The notes under the pieces are model-generated. The model was not told the origin of the DNA and did no database searches. It saw only the letters and a list, made by a program, of their open reading frames with translations. A program made the translations under genes and the position numbers. From positions 1,558,155 through 1,622,154 of the forward strand of contig RPFO01000104.1 in assembly GCA_009746045.1 (NCBI GenBank): a stretch of 64,000 nt of DNA, written 5' to 3'. The stretch's first letter is position 1, and each line of letters starts with the position of its first letter. Positions 1 through 10,682 of the stretch are shown one piece after another. The DNA is from Mesostigma viride (lineage: Eukaryota; Streptophyta; Mesostigmatophyceae; Mesostigmatales; Mesostigmataceae).

Positions 1-258
1 ATAAATGGTCACCAACGGTCCAACACGCTCGGGCCGACCTGGCCCTCGCCTACAGATGCACGCTGGTCCACTACATTCTATCAAAGGATCAGGACCACTA
101 ATTAAGTACGCGGCGCGGCGCCCAAAGGCACCCAATGTACCACAGTACTGTTACGAGGACAATAGTGTCCCAGTAGGAACTACACGTAAACCTAGGACAA
201 CCGAGGCAAAGACCTAATTTACGTCCGTAACTACAACGAATTGTTACGCGACGTAACA
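1..258 (-). repeat. 3' LTR, partial
   Basis: Bases 1-258 match 17157-17416 almost base for base and end at the same GTAACA. On the minus strand this is the first 258 bases of the LTR; the rest is cut off by the window edge. It begins on the minus strand with the 17-base palindrome TGTTACGTCGCGTAACA. Confidence 0.9.
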
Positions 259-271
259 CCTCCCCCCCCAC
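259..271 (-). promoter_or_regulatory. Polypurine tract
   Basis: On the minus strand the bases directly before the 3' LTR read GTGGGGGGGGAGG. A purine run touching the LTR is the expected plus-strand priming site of an LTR retrotransposon. Confidence 0.75.
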
Positions 272-624
272 AAAGGTAGGGAGCCCTCTCCCTACGCACA
301 GGGAGGAAAACAAGGGGTAGGAAACCTAATGCACCCAGCACACACCAACACAATCGGCAGGCCATCCAAGATACAAGGCACCAACGTATTAACTCGGTCT
401 CCACCACCACGCCGGGAGGTGTAGGGTTAGCCAGCACCAAGCCTGGTGGTAGGTTCCCCTAACTGCCTGGAACAAAGTCCTTGCCGGGGGGAACGGCACT
501 GGGCAGGACACACAGAGTAAACAAATCAGTACCAAGGACCAAGAACGACCAGTCAACTGGCCAGAACGTGAGGGCGACTCTATATACCGGAGGGACAACA
601 CCCTCAGGTCGGGCCTAAGGCCCT
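272..624. other. Untranslated stretch before the polypurine tract
   Basis: I see no convincing coding sequence or structure between the end of the extra ORF (625) and the polypurine tract. It is probably the 3' untranslated part of the retrotransposon transcript. Confidence 0.5.
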
Positions 625-2948
625 CTATCTAATGGCCATCCGTCTGGTAAGTGCCACGGGAGGCCAGCAGGACATCCAGGTACGCCTGGTAGTGAGCCAC
701 ATCCTCGCATTGTCGTGCCTATCTACAGTGAGGAAAACATCGGCCCACACGCCGTCAGGAAAAAGACCCAGGAAGGCCCAGTAATACCTATGCTGCGTAA
801 GAACGACCTGGCCCCGGGCCCAGTCCAGGAAACCACAGGCAAAGAGGCGTAGGAAAGGCTCTACCGCGATCAGCAGAGAGCCCGCAGGAGCAGGCGATGG
901 TACCGGATCCGAGGGCGCATACCCGTCGGGAAAAACAGATCTACCAGGGGCTCCACGTTGACGGCCACAACCGGATGTGCCGAATCTCACGGGAGCGCCA
1001 CCGACGGGCACACTGTCGCGACCCGAACGTCTCGAGGTAGTCGCTAGCCCGGGGAGGAGGATGACCACGGGAGTCCAGACCCTGGCCCGGGATGGGCGCT
1101 GGACGACGGGCATCCCACTCTAGGATGGGCTGAAGGACCGTGCTGTACGTGGCACCCGGCACCGCAGGAAACTCTACCGTAAGGGCATCTGAGGCCATAA
1201 TGCCCAGAGGCGGAGGGTAAGCCCACTGGAACCCGCCGTAGGTGTCCAAGTCATTGTGGCGCCTAGCCCAGCGATACAGGACGCGCCGAACCAGGATCTC
1301 ACCCTGGAACACCGGATCAGCTAAAATAACCATATCGAAAGGAGGCCGATCAGTCTCAACTGGTAGGCCACGGTCCCGCGGCGCCCGACACACCTGGGAG
1401 AACCCGTAGGACATGGGCGAAATGGCAAGCTCGGCGGAGGCGCGCGGCAGGTCACACTGGCGGCAGGCGAGCGCAGACATACCGTACCCAAAGACAGGCG
1501 TGTCGCGCGACTCCGGAGTCGCATGCACCACAGAAGGGGCCCGATCCCGATCGCCCTCTGACAACTCCCGAAGGGAATCAGCAGCGCGGGTGGCGCGAGG
1601 ATCAGAGCCACTGGACCGAACAACCGCAGCCAAAGACCGCGGGGCCGAAGGGACAGGGGCCGAAGAAGGGGTAGGAACCGGCACAGACGCAGACGGCGCC
1701 GGTACAACAGGGGGCCGCGTCGGACCCGATGCCGCAGGGGGTCGCGACGGACCCGCCTCCGCAGCTGGCGCGCCGGTCTCTGGTGGCGGAGCACCACCAG
1801 GCCACATGTTGAAAACAGGGCCCGTGGGGACAGGCAATCCGGCATACGACTGGTTACCGTCTAAGCTCCAGTCGGCACCGGAATCCTCTGCGGAGGACCG
1901 CCCTCCCAAAGCCTGGGAAGACCGCCCGGGTCGCTGAAGAAACCCCGCGAGGGCGGCGCTGACGCGGTGGGCGGCCGGACGCGACGGCGACGGGCGCGGC
2001 CGCTGGGACGCGGACTCGCGCCGAGGCGCAGGTAAGTCAGTAGCAGGCGCAGAGGTAGCCGAAGGCGTAGGAGCCGCAGCAACAGAGGAAACCGCAGCCA
2101 CCGAGGGCTCGCGCGGCACAGACGGACCCGTAGACGTCGAGGCGACCGAAGGGAAAGGGGGCACAGATACAGCAGACACCCCACCTGGCGTGGCTGGAGC
2201 GTGCGCCTGGGCCGCCATGAAGGCCCCGAAGGCCGCCGTCAGGGACTGGATCTGCGCCTGCATCGCAGAAACTGTCGCCGAAAGAGGATCAGGCTCACGA
2301 CCAGAGCCCAAAGGGGTAGGCTCCACCGATGCGCGCCGGACCGACCTTGGTGAAGACGGGACAGGGGAAGGAGCCGACACTGAAGAGGAGGACGCCGCAG
2401 GGGAGGCCGAATACTCAGGAGTATACTGTGCCTCGACTGGTGCATCCGTAGGAGTAGGGTCGCCCAATACTACGCCCGCTGTCTGGTCCGCGATCTCCAT
2501 GAACTCTACTGCCCGTAGAAGGTCGCAGGGGTTCTCATCTACTTCTGCATCACCCTCGCCCGGAAGCCAGGGGAACACATCCCGTACTAGGCAGGAGCGG
2601 CCCACAGGGGTAGAAAGGTAGGAAAACACCCGGGGGCACTGAAGGACCGCGGCTATCTGTCCCAAGGCTGGACAGCGGGAGCCACATCCTATAACAGACA
2701 ATGCCCGGCATCGTCGAACCCATGCAAAACTAGCTGGTGCGGTCATCAGGGGAGGGCCGACCACGCGACCCCAAAGAGAGCAGCCCTGACTAAAGCCGCA
2801 TGTTGGCCTGGAGGGCAGGCTGCACGATGCCACCCGGATGACTGGACCGTGACACCCAGCGGCCCGGAAGGGCCTCGAAGTAGAGCTCTGGGTCCGGTGG
2901 CGGAGGGGAAGGTGGCCGGCTCTCCGACGGAGGGGTAGGATCAGCCAT
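625..2948 (-). pseudogene. Extra post-pol ORF of the retrotransposon, Pro/Ser/Ala-rich, frameshifted
   Basis: An open stretch of more than 600 codons lies downstream of the chromodomain and ends before the polypurine tract. The likely start is the ATG at 2948 (MADPTPPSESRPP). That frame stops at 2790, while an overlapping frame continues from about 2800 to 941. A third frame carries a hydrophobic, Trp/Tyr-containing C-terminal part down to a stop at 625. The simplest reading is one protein of about 770 aa with frameshifts near 2800 and 1020. The N-terminal third is globular-looking, the middle is a long low-complexity Pro/Ala/Ser region, and the end is again ordered-looking. I recognise no domain. 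It sits where an envelope or additional ORF would, but I see no signal peptide or clear transmembrane anchor, so I assign no function. Confidence 0.55.
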
Positions 2949-3021
2949 GATGGCTGCGGAGGGGAGGGGACAACCAACCACCACCAAGCAGAAATACGAT
3001 AAGGGAGGGGCAGGTTGCCAA

Positions 3022-3192
3022 CTAGAGCTGGTGTAGGGTTTTGTATTCCTGCAACAAACGACTACAACCATCTAACTCACTCTCCGTGTACCATACTTTA
3101 TCTACCTCACTACGAGCATACATCCATTTCACTTTATACTGACGCTGGGTACCGCGGCCCTTTTTGATATCTCTATGGGCCACGATGCTCTC
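3022..3192 (-). pseudogene. Chromodomain at the pol C-terminus
   Basis: Translating the minus strand from about 3192 gives a segment beginning EDEVESIVAHRDIKKGRG and continuing with QYKVKWM and VWYTESEL before a TAG at 3022-3024. The pattern of an acidic start, V-E-x-I, Y-x-V-K-W and a W-x-x-x-x-x-L helix is that of a chromodomain, which chromoviral integrases use to target chromatin. It is one frame away from the preceding integrase C-terminal segment (3204-3449), which hits a stop at the junction. Confidence 0.7.
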
Positions 3193-3193
3193 T

Positions 3194-6100
3194 ACTTCGT
3201 CTTCTACTCCCCAGTGTCAGGGTTATGCTCTAAAGGGGCAGGCGCTAGCTCTCTACCAGCGAACGTACTAGGGTGGTACAGTTTCAGCTGGCTTCTATGG
3301 AAGGTGTTAGAATGTGTCTGCCAAGAGGTAGGGATATCGACTTTATATAAGAAATTTCCTACTCTAGACAACACACGGAAGGGTCCTAAGAAGGCGGGCC
3401 TAAGTTTGACCTTAAGTTCTGCTTCAAACTTGAGCAAAACGGCCAACACGGGGGCCTTCTACTAATACTAGATCTCCTATATCTATCTCAGGCGCTCTTC
3501 TATCTAAGGAGGCACGCAACCTAGCAAGGTACTTAGACTGAGCTTTTTGGTACCCTGAGATCGCGTGGTCATGTGCAGTTTTCATTCTATCTAGCAAGGA
3601 CTGTACACCTTCTACAGTATCCGGGACACATCATCCTGTCCCGTAGAGGACTAGCTAAGAGAGAGGTAGGGGTAAGAGGCTGTCTACCAGTATCTAGGAA
3701 GAAGGGCGTATATCCATGCGCAGCCTGGGGGCAATTGTTAGGGAGAACTCTACCAAACATAAATAATCCTCCCAATCACTTCCCGAGCCATTAACATAGT
3801 GCCTAAGCGCTTCTTCCACTACCCTATTAAGACGCTCTACTAAATGAGAGGAGGAGGAGTGGTAGGCAGTACCGTAGGTAACCTTGGTACCGATGGCAGC
3901 GAAAAACTGCTGCCAAAAATCTGAGGTAAATAACTTATCTTTATCACTAATAAACTGCCTACTCAAACCATGATATCTGTAACATTATTAAGGTATAGGC
4001 GTGCGCAATCACGTGCGGTGAGTTCTAAAGGACACGGCACGAGATGGCACATACGAGTAAAACGATCTATGAACACAAGGATCTGGGCATTACCTCTATC
4101 ATTCTTTCTAAAAGGTCCTACAAAATCCATCATGATAGAATCCCACGGCATGATGGGATCAGGCAAGGTCCTAGGTTCTGCTATCTGTCCTACGTTATTG
4201 GGTTTCATCTCCTGGCAAGATTGACAGTTCTAACATACTCATCTACATCCTTAAAAGGGAAGGCCAGTAATAAGAGCGGGCTACTAGGTCCCGTACCCGT
4301 TTACCACCCTGATGAGCAGCTAAGTCATGCAACTCAAAGAGCAAGGAGGAGCGACAGATAGGAGGGACATACAGGCGCCATTGAGGGGGAGAATCTGCTA
4401 TCTGCACATATAAAAACCCACCTACAAATTTACAAGGGTGCTTGCCTAATTGTTGGGGATGGGCAGCAATGGCAGCTAATGCTTCCGGCTCAGTGGCCGT
4501 AAATCTACTAATAAGGCGTTCAAGATCAGAGGTAGGCATCGCTACAGAGGTATCCAGAACAGGTTTAAAGAGATCTCCTACCGCCTTGCCAAAGAGAAGG
4601 GGAGGTCCTAGAGGGACTATGTTTTCATAAGACTTTCCTGACCTAGTCGCTATATGGCTAAGCGGTATAGAAATTTTATTTTTCCCCTCCCCCCCCACCG
4701 AGGCCACGGAAGGGCCTCACACGGGAGAGAGAGTCCTACGTGAGAAAGGAGATCAGGCATGCGAACAGCTGTATGAAAGAGGTAGGCATAGGATTCATCA
4801 TCAGGTAGTTCACCATAAGGGGTTACACCCATAGTAGTAGGAACTAGAGTAGTATTGAGAACATCAAGGTCCTCGAAAAAGGAGTAATCTGCACGACGAG
4901 AGAGTGCATCTGGTACTATGTTATCTACACCCTTAACATACTGAAGTTTAAAAGGGGAAAACTGTGCTAAAAATTCCATCCAGCGCGCTTGCGAGGGGTA
5001 AGGTTGGGTTGGGAGAGAAGATGGGTAAGGGGACGGTGATCCGTTTGGATAACTAATCTATAAGGATCTATCTCACAGGGTTCATTCAGGCAGACATCAA
5101 ATTGAGCACCTTTAAGAAAGTGCTGCCACGCGTGGCAACAATACACCACCGCTAAGAGTTCCTGCTGGTGTACGGGATAGTTACGCTCCGCAGGGAGCAT
5201 TGTCCTAGAGATATACTCAATTGGCTGTAAGCCCTGACCCTGATCCTGGAGAAGGACGCCCCCTATAGCTACCTTACTAGCATCTGTAGCTACCACAAAG
5301 GGTTTAGTAGTATCCGGTAGGATGAGTACAGGAGGGGAAGGAGCAGGGATTTTAGACACTGAAAAGCCGACTGACATTCACTACTCCAAACAAAGGGGAT
5401 ATCCTTCTTTAATAAATGATTAATAGGGGCTGCTATAGTTGCGAAACGCGGGATGAAACGCCTATAGTAAGAAGCAATTCCTAGAAAACTACGTACACCT
5501 TTAACGTCGGTAGGGGTAGGCCATTCCTGAATTGACTTAGTTTTATCCGGGTCGGTAGCGACCCCGGCATCTGACAGAACGTGCCCTAAAAATGGGACAC
5601 TCCTACCCGAACGAACTTTAGCACGGCGCGCCCACAAAGAATTTTCAGCCATTATTTCTAATACTTTCTTTAACCCCTAAATGGGCAGAAATACTGCCGA
5701 TGCATCGGCTGTAACTTCACAATTTTGCAAACCAGATGCCATCCAACCCACCCATATCCAATGGCTGTCCTTGGGGGCCAAGCATGTCCATGAGTTGCCC
5801 TTCGGGTTGGTATATCACAACCTTACATATATGCAGGGTAGGCCATGTATAACTGCCGTCAAAGTCAGGGGGGTCAAGACGAGCGTTTTCATTTTTGGTA
5901 GAATGTGCATTGTGAATTATGTTATAAGAGCTAGGCACCTACCACTTCAGGGATGATAAACAATTAGTTGCTGAACAGTTTGAGCCATTGGGGTCATCAT
6001 TTGGGTGGGTATACCAGCAGTTACACCCAGTACAGCCCATAGGGGTACCGGTGGTAAAAAGCAACCAAGGGGGTAGGGGTGGGCATACTACCTACTAATA

Positions 6101-7787
6101 CCTACTAATATGGCCCCCAACCATGCCACACAATACATTTCCCTTCCACAATGATGGGGAAACATAACTGCATCATCACACTGCCCTTACATGGCACCTA
6201 TGTGCAGGTGCCACCTTGTCCATGCACGTAGGTAACGTGGTACGGATACCCTACGCAAGGCATGCATTCTAGGAGGCAGCCACCAACAAACTAGTGATTT
6301 TAAGCCTATTTCAGCCTGCCCTAGCAAGGATAAACTAGGCCTAAGCTGCTATAGCTTGACAGGTGATGGTCAGCACACCTGGTGGCACATGCTGACAATG
6401 GGAAGCTTCTACTCACCGGTTACATGCTTGATGATGCCACAGAGACCAGCCAACTGCCTCACACTCATGCAATATGTGTGTGGGAAATGTATAACAAACA
6501 TATATGGAGGTATTCAAACCCATACAGACTCTAAAACTTATCACCATCACCCTGTGGCAGGTCAACTGACTGATGGAAGCATCTAAGAAGGGTGTTTTAG
6601 AAAGGGGCCAGGCCAGGGTCAAGAAAGAGCATGAATAATGCAAAAAGAATGTGCTACACAAGCTAGAACGTATATATGAACGTCAAACATCGATAGGAAA
6701 ACGATGCTTAAGCTTTACCAGGCATGGATGGCGTTACCTTGGCCCAGGCGGTGGCCGCAAAATGGCGCATTTCGGCACGCCAAAGTTGTGCAGCATGGTC
6801 GCTGGATTCGGCGATTTCTGGCAACCCTTGCACGTTTACGACTACTATGTATCATAAAAAGTACAAAGAAACCAATATATCCTTTAAAATACGCCGGAAA
6901 GGTATTGCTGTCAACGTTTCTATCGTCCGGCCTGATCGCAGTTTTTTCCAGCAAGAACGCTGCCGACACCTATCAAATGGCATTCCCGCGAACCAAAAAT
7001 TGGCCTGTATCATCTTTAGGACGTATAAAATCAATTTCCTGAGTTTGGTCAGAAAATTCGAACGAAAACGTAAATGCCATGCGTGGGCGCAAGCCGCCAT
7101 GGCCAGGTCGTCGTTTTCCGGAATGCACGTTGTACGCGAAAAAGTACCCTGACCCCTTGTACTTTGACCGACCAGAACACCTCTATAACTTTGTCAGAAG
7201 TATGCAAACCCTAGTACCATGCTGTGAGGAAAATTATAAACTTTCGATCTTCTCAGCTAAACTTTTCCTAATTCTCAATAGTTTTCGCGGCATTTGGTCC
7301 CCCGAGAAGGGGCCGACGTGTCGGCTGTAACTCAGTTTTAGGCGGAAAATCGGCAGCCAGACCATTTAGGGGTTAAATCACGTAGGTGCGTTTCAAAATC
7401 AGGAGAGTAAATAAGGATATCATCTAAGTAAGCTTGAGCACAAGAACGGTCATGCTCAGATAAAGAAACAGAGGAGAAGGAAGGATCCTTTAAATCAGAG
7501 GACACTTGAGGAAGGTGAGAATTTCCCATAACAGGTCTAAGTACTTCATTCATTAACATTTGAAAAGAGGCAGGAGAGTTACAGAGTCCCATAGCCGCTA
7601 CTCTAAACTGGTAATGACCAAAAGGGGTAGCAAAGGCGGTTTTATGGCAATCCTCAGGAGCTATCCGCAACTGCCAAAAACCATCCGCACAATCCAGTAC
7701 TGTGAAACAAGTGGAACCTTTAACCTTATTAAATATATCATCAATACGAGGTAGAGGGTATTTAGACTTCATGCACAGTAATATCAT
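3194..7787 (-). pseudogene. Decayed pol: RT core, RNase H and integrase, interrupted by TTAA element A
   Basis: Pieces in successive frames give RT motifs (YPLPRID, FTVLDCADGFWQLRI, AYLDDILIYS at 7377-7787; FLGHVLS and FLGIASYYRRFI at 5290-5669), RNase H (FVVATDAS, DHRPL at 4967-5377), the integrase zinc-binding and core region (HDLAAHQGGKRVRDLV near 4250; SIMMDFVGPF and FIDRFTR near 4100; SDKDKLFTSDFWQQFF and the HLVERLNR helix near 3850) and the GPFRVL plus LKLYHPS C-terminal module (3204-3449). The frame changes at least eight times, some of them at homopolymers such as the C run near 4690. Element A (5674-7372) splits the RT; removing it with one TTAA restores an open frame across the joint. 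This copy cannot make a working polyprotein. Confidence 0.85.
5674..7372. mobile_element. TTAA element A (1699 bp, piggyBac-like ends, non-coding)
   Basis: TTAA at 5670-5673 and 7373-7376 flanks the insert. Its ends are inverted: CCCCTAAATGG on the left and CCATTTAGGGG on the right. A palindrome lies just inside each end: GCCGATGCATCGGC on the left and a GCCGAC/GTCGGC version on the right. No long ORF is present. It shares an internal core with element B (GGCGTTACCTTGGCCCAGG and surroundings, here near 6730). TTAA duplication with CCC-type termini is the piggyBac signature, but no transposase is encoded, so it would have to be mobilised in trans. Confidence 0.85.
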
Positions 7788-8757
7788 TCAACTTCCTATA
7801 ATCAGTAACTAGGCGAAACTTGCCATTTGGCTTAGGAACTAACAGGACACCAGCTGAGTAGGGAGAGTTACTAGGCTCTATCAATCCTGCTTCTAATAGT
7901 GACACTAAAATCTGTTTTAGTTCCTTTAACTCGGTAGGGCCTATTCTATACATCGGAGAGTGCGTAGGAACTGCACCGTCCTTGATGACTACACGGTGTA
8001 AAACAGAACGAGGAGGAGGATAAGAAGGAGTCTTTTCTTCAAAAACTTTTGAGGAATCTATCACAGCCATGTATCTTACTATTTCATTTTCAGTAAATCC
8101 CACTCCTATTGTATCCACTGTGTTTACATCTATATCCACACTATTATTAGTGATAGGTATCTCTTGTACTTCTAACTGTAGGAACATACATAATAGGTAT
8201 CCATATTCCTTTAGTTCAGATCGCAATTCATCATTGGACATTAATACTTCAGGTATAGGTCTTACAGGAGGATCAACAGGTGTAGGAGGAGTAATATCTA
8301 CCAAGGATAAATTTTCTAATCTATTATGACGTTCCGGTACCCAGTAAGAGCTATCTGGAAACCAAATGACCATGGTATCATAATTAATAGTAATCTTATT
8401 ATCCTGGTGCCAATCTAATCCTAGTAATACATCAGCGGTAGTGATAGGGCCTATAGTGGCCGTCAGGTTGATAGTACGTCCTTGTATGACCAGGGGAAGG
8501 GACACCGTACCCGGGGAATGACTGGTGCGACCGTCAGCATAATGAACAGTGACAGGTTTGGTGTGAGGGATAGGGACTAATCCTAAACGCCTAACTAGGG
8601 CCTCGCTCACAAAGGAGCTAGCCGCACCGCTATCTACCAACACAGAGACATTCAAAAGTTCATCAGCATGCAAGAAAGGGTCTACAACAGTATGGGGAAC
8701 GGTTAAGCCACCATTCAAAATGACATAAGAGGACGGACACGTAGTGGTAGGGATGAT
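7762..8757 (-). CDS. pol N-terminus: aspartic protease and start of reverse transcriptase
   Basis: The frame opens after a TGA near 8757 and contains the retropepsin active-site motif VDSGAASSFV followed by a flap-and-hydrophobic region (ADVLLGLDWH). It then runs into the start of RT (LLEAGLIEPSNSPYSAGVLL, KPNGKFRLVTDYRKLND). It ends at a stop at 7762; the next frame carries RT on from YPLPRID, so there is a frameshift at about 7770. Gag ends at 8852 in a different frame with about 95 bp and a stop between, so in this copy gag and pol neither overlap nor read through. The protease is a homodimer in known gypsy elements. Confidence 0.85.
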   Translation of the reverse strand: MIPTTTCPSSYVILNGGLTVPHTVVDPFLHADELLNVSVLVDSGAASSFVSEALVRRLGLVPIPHTKPVTVHYADGRTSHSPGTVSLPLVIQGRTINLTATIGPITTADVLLGLDWHQDNKITINYDTMVIWFPDSSYWVPERHNRLENLSLVDITPPTPVDPPVRPIPEVLMSNDELRSELKEYGYLLCMFLQLEVQEIPITNNSVDIDVNTVDTIGVGFTENEIVRYMAVIDSSKVFEEKTPSYPPPRSVLHRVVIKDGAVPTHSPMYRIGPTELKELKQILVSLLEAGLIEPSNSPYSAGVLLVPKPNGKFRLVTDYRKLNDITVHEV

Positions 8758-8851
8758 TCAGCTCCTACAGAAGTTATAAAAACAGGCAGGCAAAAATTTT
8801 TATCTGGGGTACTATCTGAGGACCTGTCCAGGTTACCCCCGGCTGACAGGC

Positions 8852-10585
8852 CTACTGTTCCCCCTCCCCCCCCAAATCCATAGGAACTAACCCCGAAGAA
8901 GACCCTGGCGAAAAAGCCACTGCTGGAGGGTCACGAGGGATCGAAGAGGGTGCGGGAGCCTGATTATCATAGGGGAACCCTGGGGGTCCTGTCTGCACAG
9001 CATTCAGCCTACTAGGGGTAGCTGAGGGAATGCGTCCTGAAGTGGGACGAATAGGAGCACGCTGAGGGGTACGAGGAGGGCGAGCGTCGGGATGAGGGGG
9101 AGCACCCGAAAGGAACTTGGGGCACTCACGTTTAAGATGACCTATTTCCTTACAATGATAGCATGTAATATGAGAGACATCAAGAGCTGAAAGGTCAGCA
9201 ACGCAGATATCTAATTCTTCTACATAGGAGTTCTCCTCCTCAGGGGTAAGGATAATATTATTAATCCGGGAGCGGGTAGGGAGAGAAGGAGTGGTGAAGA
9301 AATCTGCTACGCGTAAGAGATGCTGGCGCACATGCTTGAGGGGCAGATCAGTAAAACGGTAGGCAGAGAACTGGCGCTTGACTTCACGTAATAAGGGTCT
9401 ACTGAGGCCTTGGAGGAAGCGAGCACGTACTTCTGCACCCGACAAATCCCTAATTCGTACCATCTGGGCATCAAACTCTTTCATATACTCCTTAAATGAT
9501 TTAGTACCCTGCTGCAAGGTACCAAAGGCTAATCTATCCTGCCAATCTGAATCAGGAGGGACTAAATGGTTCTCTAAACGCTTAAACAATTCTGCTACAG
9601 AGTTAGGGTAGGCATGAGAGGCCAAAGACTCACACTGGATGAGGTTAGCAAGCTCAGGAGTAATACAGGTAGTAAGATAGTGAGGGACTAGTACAGCATC
9701 AGAGAGACGCCATCTATTATGATTCTGCCATGACTCTGTGTTCTGGGTAAGCAACATAATAAAAGTGAAAAACTGTTGAGGGGTAGACTTGACATCCAGC
9801 TTGGGAAGGTTAGCAAAGAGGGGAAGAGCAGGGGGCTTAGGGGGATTAGAAGAGTCAGTTTTTCCCATAGGGCCACTATCTTCCACTGCTACATAAGCGG
9901 GATAGAAGGAAGGAAGAGGAAAGGTCTTGGGTAGGGGTCTAGAAGGGGCCACCGTTTCAGGCTGGTGCCCATAGGAGAAGGGTACAGTATATTGCTCACG
10001 AAGAGAGGAGTAGGCAAAATGATCATAATTTCTGTCATCTAGAGGCATGGTGCTGAAATCACTATTAACTTCTAAATCAGCCACACGGGTAGGGACCTGG
10101 GCAGCCTCATAGGCCGTATCAGGGTAGGACCAGGAAGCAGGTGGGTAAAAGGGAACTGCACTAGGGCGCCCAGAAGGGCCGACAGGGGCAGAGGTACGAC
10201 CCGTGTTAAAAGCAGGCATGGAAGGCACAGGGTGGGAAGGAGGCCTAGAAACATTGTTAGTTAGTGAGGACCTGCTGGAGGGTTGAGCCAAGGTTGCAGG
10301 AGGGGCAGGGGCCTGGTTCAAGGTAAGGGAAGGGTCATCACTAAATCTGACTTGCATACGTTGTTCATAGGTAGGAGGGGTAAGTGAGGGACGACGGCGA
10401 CCACCAGTAACAGGAGAAGGAGGTGAGGTACGAAGATTACCTTGAGGAGTGAGATGGTGCACCGTTTCAAGTGAGTCCCGTCGGTTACCACGAGTGTTGT
10501 TATTGTTGTTAGTATTATTATTATTATTATTCATAGTAGGAGTGTTGGTAGGTATAGGCGACATATTACCACCCACTGGATCCAT
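8852..10585 (-). CDS. gag polyprotein (577 aa)
   Basis: A complete ORF starts at ATG 10585 with an Asn-rich N-terminus and a long Pro/Ser-rich region. A capsid-like helical segment follows (FFTFIMLLTQNTESWQ, WQDRLAFGTLQQGTKSFKEY, EVRARFLQGL), as in retrotransposon gag domains. Near residue 480 it has a CCHC zinc knuckle, CYHCKEIGHLKREC. It would form the cytoplasmic particle that packages the element's RNA. Unlike pol it is uninterrupted, which suggests either recent activity or selection on gag. Element B sits about 100 bp upstream of its start. Confidence 0.9.
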   Translation of the reverse strand: MDPVGGNMSPIPTNTPTMNNNNNNTNNNNNTRGNRRDSLETVHHLTPQGNLRTSPPSPVTGGRRRPSLTPPTYEQRMQVRFSDDPSLTLNQAPAPPATLAQPSSRSSLTNNVSRPPSHPVPSMPAFNTGRTSAPVGPSGRPSAVPFYPPASWSYPDTAYEAAQVPTRVADLEVNSDFSTMPLDDRNYDHFAYSSLREQYTVPFSYGHQPETVAPSRPLPKTFPLPSFYPAYVAVEDSGPMGKTDSSNPPKPPALPLFANLPKLDVKSTPQQFFTFIMLLTQNTESWQNHNRWRLSDAVLVPHYLTTCITPELANLIQCESLASHAYPNSVAELFKRLENHLVPPDSDWQDRLAFGTLQQGTKSFKEYMKEFDAQMVRIRDLSGAEVRARFLQGLSRPLLREVKRQFSAYRFTDLPLKHVRQHLLRVADFFTTPSLPTRSRINNIILTPEEENSYVEELDICVADLSALDVSHITCYHCKEIGHLKRECPKFLSGAPPHPDARPPRTPQRAPIRPTSGRIPSATPSRLNAVQTGPPGFPYDNQAPAPSSIPRDPPAVAFSPGSSSGLVPMDLGGEGEQ

Positions 10586-10682
10586 TTTTAATTAAGTAAA
10601 TGAATAGGAATCTAACTGAAAGCAACAAGGAAAAAGGACAAGGCCTAATTTAAGGCAAGGAAAGAAAAGAAAAAGCTTTTAA

